A stretch of 27,020 nt of DNA from DASZGI01 sp035938995 (GTDB lineage: Bacteria > Actinomycetota > Actinomycetes > Streptomycetales > Catenulisporaceae): NCBI RefSeq assembly GCF_035938995.1, contig NZ_DASZGI010000101.1, positions 1 to 27,020 on the forward strand, read 5' to 3'. A model generated the notes under the pieces. The model did not search any database. It was not told the DNA's origin and saw only the letters and a program-made list of their open reading frames with translations. Positions 7,329-14,324 of this stretch are shown piece after piece (position 1 is the stretch's first letter; each line of letters opens with the position of its first letter). The position numbers were made by a program, and so were the translations under genes.

Positions 7329-8602
7329 ACCTCAGGCACGCCTTCCACACCGTCCCAGGACAGCTGCGCCTCCTCGACCTCCTCGCGCGGAATGCCCAGG
7401 AGGAACAGGATCGCGTCCAGGAACGGCACGTTCACCGACGTGTCCGCCTGCTCGCGCACCACCGGCTTGGCGTTGAACGCCACCCCGAGACCTGCCGCCG
7501 CCAACATGTCCAGGTCGTTGGCCCCGTCCCCGATCGCGACCGTTTCCGACAGCGGCACCCCGGCGGAATCGGCGAACCTGCGCAGCGCCGCCGCCTTGCC
7601 CGGCCGGTCCACGATCGGGCCGACCACCCGCCCGGTCAGCCGCCCGTCGACGACCTCGAGGGTGTTGGCCGCCGCGAAATCGATCCCGAGCCGAGCCGCC
7701 AGGTCGTCCGTGATCTGCGTGAAGCCCCCGGACACGATGCCGACCTGGTAGCCGAGCCGCTTGAGCGTGCGCACCAGCGTGCGGGCACCCGGGGTGAACC
7801 GCACCTCCTCGCGCACCTTCTCTATCGCCGCCGCCGGCAACCCTTCGAGCAGCGCCACCCGCGCCCGCAGCGACCCGGCGAAGTCCAGCTCACCGCGCAT
7901 CGCGGCCTGCGTCACCCCGGCCACCTCCTCGAGACAGCCGGCGTGCCGGGCCAGCAGCTCGATCACCTCGTCCTGGATGAGCGTGGAGTCCACGTCCATC
8001 ACCACCAGGTGCTTGGCCCGCCGGGCCAGGCCCGCCCGCTGCACCGCGATGTCCGCGCCGATCTGCGCCGCCGCCGCGGTCAGGTCCCCGCGCAGCTTCG
8101 CCGGATCCACGCCCGACACGTCCAGCTCGATCGCGGTGACCGGGTACTTCGCCAGCCGCACGATCCGGTCGATGTTGCCGCCCGCCTCGGCGACCCGACC
8201 GGCCACCTCCGCCAGCGCGGCCGCCGTCAGCGGGGACCCGAGCACGGTCACCCGGCTGCGCCCGGCCCGCCGCGGCCGGTTGTCCCCGCGCCCCTCGGTG
8301 ATCTCCACGTCCAGCTTCAGCCCCGCGGCCCACCGGTGCAGCGTCATGCGCAGGTCCGCGGGATCCGGCGGCGCGGTGACCAGCACGCCGAGCACGAGCC
8401 TGCCGCGCAGCACGATCTGCTCGATGTCGGCGACCCGCGCGCGGTACCCGGTGCGCGCCTCGAACTGGCGGATCTGGTCGAACAGGGCCGCGGTCACCCC
8501 GGGCCGGTCCGCCCCGAACACCGTCACCAGCAGCGTCGGGGTGTCGTCCGCGAGCGTCGCGCCCGCCGCCCCCGGAAACGCGCCGGCGATCTCCTGTTGC
8601 AT
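7325..8602 (-). CDS. serB: Phosphoserine phosphatase SerB with N-terminal ACT domains
   Basis: 425 aa. It hydrolyses O-phosphoserine to serine, the last step of serine biosynthesis, in the cytoplasm. HAD-superfamily motifs are intact: DVDSTL at residues 203-208 (nucleophile Asp203, acid/base Asp205), SGGF followed by a Lys further on, and GDGANDLD at 358-365 binding Mg2+. Residues ~22-180 contain two ACT-like regions (VTVFGADRPGVTAALFDQI and VTVLGSPLTAAALAEVAGR), the mycobacterial/actinobacterial SerB layout that allows serine feedback. The ATG at 8602 has no Shine-Dalgarno; TAGCGT ends 6 nt before it, suggesting a leaderless mRNA. It is divergent from the ABC ATPase with only 47 bp between start codons. 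Confidence 0.95.
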   Translation of the reverse strand: MQQEIAGAFPGAAGATLADDTPTLLVTVFGADRPGVTAALFDQIRQFEARTGYRARVADIEQIVLRGRLVLGVLVTAPPDPADLRMTLHRWAAGLKLDVEITEGRGDNRPRRAGRSRVTVLGSPLTAAALAEVAGRVAEAGGNIDRIVRLAKYPVTAIELDVSGVDPAKLRGDLTAAAAQIGADIAVQRAGLARRAKHLVVMDVDSTLIQDEVIELLARHAGCLEEVAGVTQAAMRGELDFAGSLRARVALLEGLPAAAIEKVREEVRFTPGARTLVRTLKRLGYQVGIVSGGFTQITDDLAARLGIDFAAANTLEVVDGRLTGRVVGPIVDRPGKAAALRRFADSAGVPLSETVAIGDGANDLDMLAAAGLGVAFNAKPVVREQADTSVNVPFLDAILFLLGIPREEVEEAQLSWDGVEGVPEV

Positions 8603-8608
8603 GGGCCC

Positions 8609-8642
8609 ACGCTACCTTCAGGCAACCCGGACCCGATAAGTT
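8609..8642. promoter_or_regulatory. Compact divergent promoter pair (serB / ABC ATPase), probably leaderless
   Basis: On the minus strand TAGCGT (8609-8614) ends 6 nt before the serB ATG. On the plus strand TAAGTT (8637-8642) ends 7 nt before the ATPase ATG. Both fit the actinobacterial TANNNT -10 pattern at the spacing seen for leaderless transcripts, and neither gene has a ribosome site. The -35 elements are not recognisable. Confidence 0.5.
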
Positions 8643-8649
8643 TGACCGC

Positions 8650-9432
8650 ATGACGGACGTGCTCGACCTGGTCGACGTCTCGGTGGTCCGGGACGGCAAG
8701 AAGCTGCTGAGCGGGATCAACTGGCGGGTGGCCGAGGGCGAGCGCTGGGTGGTGGTCGGACCGAACGGGGCCGGCAAGACGACCCTGCTGCAGATCGCCG
8801 CGGGGCAGCTGCATCCGAGCGGCGGCACCGCCGCGATCCTCGGCGACACGCTCGGCCGGGTCGACGTGTTCGAGCTGCGCCCGCGCATCGGCTTGACCTC
8901 AGCCGCGGTGGACCTGCGCGTCCCGCGGCACGAGAGGGTCCGAGACGTCGTGCTGACCGCCAGCTACGCGCAGCTGGGCCGCTGGCGCGAGCGCTACGAC
9001 GAGGTCGACACCGGCCGCGCCGACGACCTGCTGGCCTGGTGGGGCATGGAGGGCTTCGCCGAGCGCGACTACGGCACCCTCTCCTCCGGCGAGCGCAAGC
9101 GCGCGCTGATCGCCCGGGCCCTGATGACCGACCCGGAGCTGCTGCTCCTGGACGAGCCGGCCGCTGGCCTCGACCTGGCCGGCCGCGAGGACCTGGTGCG
9201 CCGCCTGGCCAACCACGCCGCCGACCCGAACTCGCCGGTCACCATCCTCGTCACGCACCACGTCGAGGAGATCCCGCCCGGCTTCACGCACGTGCTGATG
9301 CTGCGTCAGGGTTCTGCGGTCGGCTCCGGCCCGATCGAGCTGACGCTCAACGCGGACAACCTCTCCGCCTGTTTCGGCATACCGCTTGTGGTGGAGTCCG
9401 CCGCCGGCCGGTTCTACGCCCGCGGGCGGTAA
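8650..9432 (+). CDS. ABC transporter ATP-binding protein (solitary)
   Basis: 260 aa, a single nucleotide-binding domain. Walker A GPNGAGKTT is at residues 37-45, the ABC signature LSSGE at 144-148, Walker B LLLLDE at 164-169 and the switch His at 203 (THH). No permease or binding-protein gene is adjacent. ATPases of this ModF/YlmA-like type can act alone or with distant permeases, so transport substrate and even a transport role are unknown. The start is ATG 8650; a TAAGTT hexamer 7 nt upstream and no Shine-Dalgarno suggest leaderless initiation. Confidence 0.88.
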   Translation: MTDVLDLVDVSVVRDGKKLLSGINWRVAEGERWVVVGPNGAGKTTLLQIAAGQLHPSGGTAAILGDTLGRVDVFELRPRIGLTSAAVDLRVPRHERVRDVVLTASYAQLGRWRERYDEVDTGRADDLLAWWGMEGFAERDYGTLSSGERKRALIARALMTDPELLLLDEPAAGLDLAGREDLVRRLANHAADPNSPVTILVTHHVEEIPPGFTHVLMLRQGSAVGSGPIELTLNADNLSACFGIPLVVESAAGRFYARGR

Positions 9433-9559
9433 AGGCGCGCTCCGGCTTGTCGCGGCAACCGTCGGCGCCGGACATCGAACACGAAATCGAATATGGTCAG
9501 CCGCCGAAGCCGGCCCAGTGTCGGTCGGCCGATCCGGCTCGGAGGCTTTCCGCCTGACC

Positions 9560-9573
9560 GGCCCGCACGGGCC
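9560..9573. terminator. Weak GC-rich hairpin downstream of the ABC ATPase
   Basis: GGCCCGCACGGGCC can form a 5-bp GC stem with a 4-nt loop, 127 bp after the ATPase stop and 67 bp before nfeD. There is no T-tract, so it could be a factor-dependent or inefficient terminator, or chance in this GC-rich DNA. Confidence 0.25.
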
Positions 9574-9640
9574 CGCATCCGCCGCGCCGCGCAGCGGGTC
9601 GTCCCATTCCGAGTCTGGCGCGGCCAAGTACGATTACCGC

Positions 9641-10057
9641 ATGGCGTGGGTGTGGTGGACCGTTGCAGCGGTCTTATTCCTGGCCGCCGAGCTGGCGACG
9701 GCGACACTCGCCTGTGCCATGGCCGCGCTCGGCGCCGTGGCGGCCGCCGTCCTCGGCGTCCTGGGCGTCGGGATCTACGGCCAGCTGCCCGCTTTCGCGC
9801 TGGTCAGCGTCGGACTGATCGCCTTCCTGCGACCCGCCGTCATGCGCCACCAAGAGCTGCCCGGGCTGCGCACCGGGGTCGCCGCCCTCGTCGGCCGCGA
9901 CGCCTTGGTCCTCGCCCGGGTCGACGCGCACGCCGGGCAGATCAAGCTCAGCGGGCAGACCTGGACCGCCCGCACCGCCGACCCCGACGCCGTCTTCGAA
10001 CCGGGATCCGTCGTGCACGTCTGCGAGATCGACGGCGCCACCGCCGTCGTGCTGTGA
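9641..10057 (+). CDS. NfeD-like membrane protein
   Basis: 138 aa from ATG 9641. Earlier in-frame starts would add a low-complexity leader without hydrophobic character. Three to four hydrophobic segments fill residues 1-68 (WWTVAAVLFLAAELATATL, then AALGAVAAAVLGVLGVGIYG, then ALVSVGLIAFL). The C-terminal ~65 residues (GRDALVLARVDAHAGQIKLSG, PGSVVHVCEIDGATAVV) match the small beta-barrel of the NfeD family. NfeD proteins are partners of stomatin/SPFH proteins, and the SPFH gene is next downstream, so the two likely form a membrane-microdomain complex. TACGAT ends 6 nt before the ATG and there is no Shine-Dalgarno, so the mRNA may be leaderless. A rare TTA codon is at 9674-9676. Confidence 0.85.
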   Translation: MAWVWWTVAAVLFLAAELATATLACAMAALGAVAAAVLGVLGVGIYGQLPAFALVSVGLIAFLRPAVMRHQELPGLRTGVAALVGRDALVLARVDAHAGQIKLSGQTWTARTADPDAVFEPGSVVHVCEIDGATAVVL

Positions 10058-10164
10058 TCTGCGTGCCTGATCTGCTGTCAGGCTGGGCATAATCACAGTA
10101 TCGTGGTGGCACGTCAGCGCTTTTACAGCTTGTCGAAGGTGTCGCCGACAGGGGAGGTTGTGGG

Positions 10165-11253
10165 ATGAGCGTGGTCACCGCGATTCTCGTGGTGCTGGTC
10201 GTGGTGCTGGCGGTCACCTTCATCCTGTACCGGTCGGTGCAGATCGTGCCCCAGGCCAGCGCCCAGGTGGTCGAGCGGTTCGGCCGCTACCGGCGCACCC
10301 TCGAGCCGGGCCTGCGGTTCCTGGTGCCGATAGCCGACACCATCCGGGCCACGGTGGACATGCGCGAGCAGGTCGTGCCGTTCCCCCCGCAAGAGGTGAT
10401 CACCGAGGACAACCTGCTGGTCTACATCGACTGGGTGGTCTACTACCAGGTCACCGACCCGCGGCGGGCCACCTACGAGATCCAGAACTACGTCCAGGCG
10501 ATCGAGTACCTGGTCTCCACCACCCTGCGCAACATCGTCGGCGGCATGGACCTGGAGCGCACCCTCACCAGCCGGGACGAAGTCAACACCGACCTGCGCG
10601 ACGCGCTCGACTCGGCCACCGGCCCCTGGGGCATCCGGGTCAACCGCGTGGAACTGCGCACCATCCAGCCCAACCGCGACATCACCGAGGCGATGGAGAA
10701 GCAGGTGCGCGCCGAGCGCGAGCGCCGCGCGACCGTCCTGCAGGCCGAAGGCGTCAAGCAGGCCGAGATCCTCAAGGCCGAAGGCGACCGGCAGTCGCTG
10801 ATCCTCAAGGCCGAGGGTGAGGCGAAGGCCGCCGAACTGCGCGCGGGCGGCGAGGCGCAGGCCATCAAGAAGGTCTTCGAGGCCATCCACGAGGGCGACG
10901 CCGACTCGAAGCTGCTCAGCTACCAGTACCTGCAGATGCTGCCCAAGCTGGCCGAGGGCGAGGCGAACAAGGTCTGGATCGTGCCGAGCGAACTGGGCAA
11001 GGCGGTCGAGGGCATCGGCGGGGCGTTCACCAGGATGTCCGTGCCCGGACAGCCCGGCGGGGGCGGCGGAGGCGCCGAGAACGGGCAGGCCGACGGCGAC
11101 GAGGGTGACGAGCCCGCGAGCCCGCGTGGCCCGCGCCCGTCCACGGCCCCCGCGGCCTCGATCCCGGCTACGCCGCCGCAGGACCGGCCCCCGACCGGCC
11201 GGCCGCGCCGCCTCTCGCCCGCGGACGTGCTCTACGGCACCGACGACGAGTAG
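10165..11253 (+). CDS. SPFH/stomatin-family (slipin-type) membrane protein
   Basis: 362 aa. One N-terminal membrane segment (residues ~4-22) is followed by the SPFH/band 7 domain: VPQASAQVVERFGRYRRTLEPG, then FLVPIAD, and NIVGGMDLERTLTSRDEVN. A long charged helix follows, with repeats of the type LQAEGVKQAEILKAEGDRQ, the coiled coil through which stomatins oligomerise. The last ~80 residues are Gly-, Asp- and Pro-rich and look disordered, an extension beyond most short stomatins. GGGGAGG lies 7 nt before the ATG at 10165. The upstream NfeD-like gene is the usual partner. Family members scaffold membrane domains or regulate membrane proteases; the specific role is unknown. Confidence 0.9.
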   Translation: MSVVTAILVVLVVVLAVTFILYRSVQIVPQASAQVVERFGRYRRTLEPGLRFLVPIADTIRATVDMREQVVPFPPQEVITEDNLLVYIDWVVYYQVTDPRRATYEIQNYVQAIEYLVSTTLRNIVGGMDLERTLTSRDEVNTDLRDALDSATGPWGIRVNRVELRTIQPNRDITEAMEKQVRAERERRATVLQAEGVKQAEILKAEGDRQSLILKAEGEAKAAELRAGGEAQAIKKVFEAIHEGDADSKLLSYQYLQMLPKLAEGEANKVWIVPSELGKAVEGIGGAFTRMSVPGQPGGGGGGAENGQADGDEGDEPASPRGPRPSTAPAASIPATPPQDRPPTGRPRRLSPADVLYGTDDE

Positions 11254-11316
11254 TCCGCGCTGTACGGCTGTACGACAGTGCACTGGTCCCACGACGTTCG
11301 TGACGGCATCGGTGTG

Positions 11317-11334
11317 ACGCAAGCCTCGTTGCGT
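11317..11334. promoter_or_regulatory. Inverted repeat ACGCAA-N6-TTGCGT
   Basis: Two exact 6-bp inverted arms are separated by 6 nt, 52 bp upstream of the TauE/SafE start codon and 63 bp after the SPFH stop. It could be an operator for a dimeric regulator of the permease gene or a hairpin at the end of the SPFH transcript. No T-tract follows, so I favour an operator slightly. Confidence 0.35.
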
Positions 11335-11373
11335 AAGGGGCGCGACCACTGCTCGACACCGACGCACGCGCGT

Positions 11374-11379
11374 TACCCT
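11374..11379 (+). promoter_or_regulatory. -10 box of a probably leaderless TauE/SafE transcript
   Basis: TACCCT ends 7 nt before the GTG start at 11387, and CTCGAC at 11352-11357 is a rough -35 with 16-nt spacing. No ribosome site precedes the GTG. Confidence 0.45.
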
Positions 11380-11386
11380 TGATCCC

Positions 11387-12172
11387 GTGAGCCATGGGAT
11401 CGCCGAGGCGGCAGCGCTGCTCGGGGCGGGAGTCGCCGCCGGGACGATCAACACCGTCGTCGGCTCCGGCACCCTGATCACCTTCCCGACGCTGCTCGCG
11501 TTCAACTACGCGCCGGTGCTCGCCAACGTCTCCAACACCGTCGGCCTCGTACCGGGGGTGCTGAGCGGCATCCACGGCTACCGCGCCGAGCTGGGCGGCC
11601 AGCGCGCCCGGCTGCTCTTCCTCGGCAGCGCGGCGCTGCTCGGCGGGCTCACCGGAGCGATCCTGCTGCTCGTCCTGCCGGCTAACGCTTTCAAGGCCAT
11701 CGTCCCGGCGCTCATCGGCCTCGCGCTGGTGATGGTGGTCGCGCAGCCGAGGCTGGCCGCGTGGGTCGCGCGTAGGCAGGCGGCCCGCGGCGCACGCGGC
11801 GGAGCGGGGCGCGCGCACGCCTCAGGGGGCCCGATTCTGTGGGCGCTGGTGTTCACCACCGGCGTCTACGGGGGCTACTTCGGCGCCGCGCAGGGCGTGC
11901 TGCTGATCGGCCTACTGGGCATAGCGTTCACCGACACGCTCCAGCGCCTCAACGCCGCCAAGAACGTGCTCGCCGCGCTCGTCAACGGCATCGCCGCGGT
12001 GATCTTCATCGCGGTCACCCACATCGCCTGGGGCGCGGCCGGGCTCATCGCCGCCGGGTCGATCCTCGGCGGCCAGATCGGGGCCCGCGTCGGCCGGCGG
12101 CTGCCGCCCGCGGCCCTTCGGGCCCTGATCGTCTGCGTCGGCGTCGCGGCGCTGGTCAAGCTGCTGGCCTGA
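11387..12172 (+). CDS. TauE/SafE-family sulfite/organosulfur anion permease
   Basis: 261 aa. The family signature is at the N-terminus: AALLGAGVAAGTINTVVGSGTLITFPTL (residues ~6-33), where a G-x-I-N-T-V-V-G-S-G turn enters the membrane. It recurs in the second half as GVYGGYFGAAQGVLLIGLLG and then LNAAKNVLAALVNGIAAVIF. About eight hydrophobic segments in two inverted halves, separated by a basic loop (RRQAARGARGGAGR), match TauE/SafE permeases. Members export sulfite or organic sulfur anions; the substrate here is not determined. The gene is convergent with the next minus-strand gene, with 26 bp between stops. Confidence 0.88.
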   Translation: MSHGIAEAAALLGAGVAAGTINTVVGSGTLITFPTLLAFNYAPVLANVSNTVGLVPGVLSGIHGYRAELGGQRARLLFLGSAALLGGLTGAILLLVLPANAFKAIVPALIGLALVMVVAQPRLAAWVARRQAARGARGGAGRAHASGGPILWALVFTTGVYGGYFGAAQGVLLIGLLGIAFTDTLQRLNAAKNVLAALVNGIAAVIFIAVTHIAWGAAGLIAAGSILGGQIGARVGRRLPPAALRALIVCVGVAALVKLLA

Positions 12173-12198
12173 CTGCGCTCGCCGGACCGCGCGCCCGG

Positions 12199-13125
12199 TC
12201 AGGTCCCCAAGCAGGCCTCGGCCAACTGCTGGCCGTCGGACGTCATGGTGCTGCCACTCGGCGACTGCCCGCCGGCCAGCGCCGCCGTGTACGCCTTCCA
12301 GTCGGTGACCACCTGACCGATCGCCGCCGCCGCGTCCGTGTTCTGCGCCTCGCCCTGCGCGGCCGTCAGGGTGTTGATCGCGGTGTCGTAGTCGTCGATC
12401 AGCGCGGTGTAGTCGCCCGAGTCCCTGGCCGCCGCCTGCTCGAAGGTGATGATCGCCTGGAACGCCGACTTGCAGCCCTGATCGTTCATCGTCGCCATCA
12501 GCGCCTGGAGAGCGGCGATCTGCGCCCCGGTGGTATCGGTGGAGGACGGCGCGGGCGCGGAGGACCCGACGTCGCTCGGGCTTTGCGTGTCGCCCACGTT
12601 GGACCCGCTGGCCGCGAGCGTCGAGCCGAGCGCGATCGGGGTCGGCGTCGGGGTGGGGCTCTTGCCGTGGAAACCGAACCAGTAGGCCGAGAAACCGCCG
12701 GCGAGCAGCGCCAGTGTGATCGTGATGGCGATCATCGCGTTCCTCGAGCCGTGCTGTGGCGGCGGGGGAGCGCCGTATCCGCCATAGGGATAGGTGTATC
12801 CCGGCTGTCCCGGCTGATCGTAAGGGTACTGACCCGGCTGCGGGTACTGGCCTTGCTGTGGCTGCGCATTCGGGTCCCAGCCGGGATACGGTTGCCCCGG
12901 ATAGGGTTGCATCGGCGGCTGTTGATGTGGCTGCTGCCCGGCCTGCGGGTAGATCGGCTGTGTGAAATCCGGCGGCTGATACTGCTGCGTCGGCTCGGGT
13001 ACGGGCGCCTGCCAGCCGCCCGGCGCGCCACCGGGCTGATCCTGGCCGTGCTGGCCGGGATTGCCCGGCTGCTGCGGGTCGCCTTGCCCGTGCTGCTCAG
13101 GGCCCGATGACGGCGGATATGTCAC
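12199..13125 (-). CDS. Pro/Gln-rich single-pass membrane protein with small extracytoplasmic domain
   Basis: 308 aa from GTG 13125. Residues 1-130 are a low-complexity cytoplasmic region of Pro, Gln, Gly and Tyr with many PGQ/PYP repeats. One membrane segment follows (MIAITITLALLAGGFSAYWFGF, residues ~135-156), then a TPTPTPT and Ser/Ala-rich spacer. The C-terminal ~100 residues are predicted helical (IAALQALMATMN, AFQAIITFEQAA, AINTLTAAQGEA) with two cysteines, in GCKSAF and EACLGT, that could form a disulfide outside the cell. I do not recognise a named family for the outer domain and assign no function. The composition of the tail recalls that of the mycosin-like protein at the left edge, but such tails are common in actinomycete membrane proteins. 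Confidence 0.72.
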   Translation of the reverse strand: MTYPPSSGPEQHGQGDPQQPGNPGQHGQDQPGGAPGGWQAPVPEPTQQYQPPDFTQPIYPQAGQQPHQQPPMQPYPGQPYPGWDPNAQPQQGQYPQPGQYPYDQPGQPGYTYPYGGYGAPPPPQHGSRNAMIAITITLALLAGGFSAYWFGFHGKSPTPTPTPIALGSTLAASGSNVGDTQSPSDVGSSAPAPSSTDTTGAQIAALQALMATMNDQGCKSAFQAIITFEQAAARDSGDYTALIDDYDTAINTLTAAQGEAQNTDAAAAIGQVVTDWKAYTAALAGGQSPSGSTMTSDGQQLAEACLGT

Positions 13126-13151
13126 GGAAGCGCCCCCAAGATTCGATGACG

Positions 13152-13180
13152 AACGCGGCGCCCGAATCGGCGCCGCGTTT
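13152..13180 (-). terminator. Strong hairpin terminator downstream of the methyltransferase gene
   Basis: AACGCGGCGCC and GGCGCCGCGTT form a perfect 11-bp stem around a 6-nt loop. It lies 80 bp beyond the methyltransferase stop (13260, minus strand) and 27 bp before the start of the next minus-strand gene, so it separates the two transcripts. The plus strand has TTT after the stem; the minus strand lacks a long U-run. Confidence 0.65.
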
Positions 13181-13259
13181 GTGCGCGCTCGTTGAATGCC
13201 CGTCCCGCGAGCATGCTATGCCCAACGGCGCCGCGGCGGCACCGGCCCGCGAGCCGCGG

Positions 13260-14024
13260 TCAGACGCGCGACGTCCAGTACAGGTCCGTCACGTACGGAA
13301 TCTCGATGCGGTCGCCGCGGCTCTCGTGGTGCCGCTCCAGGACCTCCTCGAGCTGGCGCCGCACCTGCGCGCGCCGCCCGTCGTCGAGCGTGCTGATCAT
13401 GCTGGAGGTCAGCGCCTGACCGAGCACCCCCTCCCGATCCGTCACATACGGATTGGGCACGTGCTCCTCGCAGAGCGAATCCCAGCCCTGCACGGTGTCG
13501 AAGAACTTGCGCCAGGTCCCGTCCCGGTGCCCGGGCACCGCGTCGGTGCGCCACAGCCGGTAGATGCTCGAGTACTCCGACACCCACGGCACTGTCTCGT
13601 CCAGGGTGTTCCACACCAGCCCGAGGCGCCCGCCCGGGCGCGTGATCCGCTCGACCTCCGCCAGCGCGGCCGCCGGGTCGAACCAGTGCCAGGCCTGCGC
13701 CGCCACCACGACGTCCACCGAGGCGTCGGCGAGCCCGGTCGCCTCGGCCAGCCCGTCCACGATCTCCACCCGGGGCAGCAGCTCGGCCAGCCGCGCCCGC
13801 ATCGCCGCCACCGGCTCCACCGCGATCACCCGCGCCCCGGTCAGCGCCAGCAGCCGGGTGAACTTCCCGGTGCCGGCCCCCACCTCGGCCACCTGTTTGC
13901 CCGGTCCGAGGTTCAGCGCGTCGGCGAGCACACCGAGCGCCCTGGTCGGATAGGACGGTCGGACGCGCTCGTAGTCCGCTGCGGCTAGCTGGTAGCCGAG
14001 CTCCGCGGCGTGGTGGATGGCCAC
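13260..14024 (-). CDS. Class I SAM-dependent methyltransferase
   Basis: 254 aa from GTG 14024. Motif I, VAEVGAGTGKFT (residues ~45-56), binds S-adenosylmethionine; VIAVEP after it gives the acidic residue at the end of strand 2; VVVAAQAWHWFDP is the motif IV region and LAEVERITRPGGRLGLVWN the conserved post-motif helix-turn. This is a Methyltransf_11-type small-molecule methyltransferase fold. The substrate is unknown. It is divergent from the B12 cluster but lacks corrin methyltransferase features, so a role in B12 synthesis is not implied. TAGGTT ends 6 nt before the GTG with no Shine-Dalgarno, suggesting a leaderless transcript. Confidence 0.87.
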   Translation of the reverse strand: MAIHHAAELGYQLAAADYERVRPSYPTRALGVLADALNLGPGKQVAEVGAGTGKFTRLLALTGARVIAVEPVAAMRARLAELLPRVEIVDGLAEATGLADASVDVVVAAQAWHWFDPAAALAEVERITRPGGRLGLVWNTLDETVPWVSEYSSIYRLWRTDAVPGHRDGTWRKFFDTVQGWDSLCEEHVPNPYVTDREGVLGQALTSSMISTLDDGRRAQVRRQLEEVLERHHESRGDRIEIPYVTDLYWTSRV

Positions 14025-14324
14025 ACTGGGAACCTAACACCAACGATCATGCTTTCACCGTATTGGTCGGTGACCGGGCGGCGACCGAAAGATGACGATC
14101 AGATAACGGCGTTGATCCACGCCGGTCATCCGCGCTGCCAGGGCGGGTTGTCGCGCGCCTTCGCGCCCCGGAGTGCGCCGGTTCGCGCCCCAGTGCGCGG
14201 CGCTTCTTCTCCGCACGATCCGGCGCCGTGCGGGGGCCCACGCGTCGCCCGCTAGGCTGACAGATCGCCGCGATTCCGCGCCGCCCAGCACCACGACGCA
14301 GCACCGTGAAAGGCACCCCGGCCA
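14025..14324. other. Divergent intergenic region upstream of cobN
   Basis: About 300 bp between the methyltransferase and cobN. TAGGTT on the minus strand (14031-14036) serves the methyltransferase. On the plus strand TAGGCT (14253-14258) could be a -10 box for cobN, without a recognisable -35. I looked for cobalamin-riboswitch blocks (a GCCACTG B12 box, CCGGTG, GTCAGGA) and found none in the right order. No gene is apparent. Confidence 0.5.

Noticed and set aside
14025..14324. Possible cobalamin riboswitch upstream of cobN
   Set aside because: No B12 box (GCCACTG) and no CCGGTG / GTCAGGA blocks in order were found on the plus strand.
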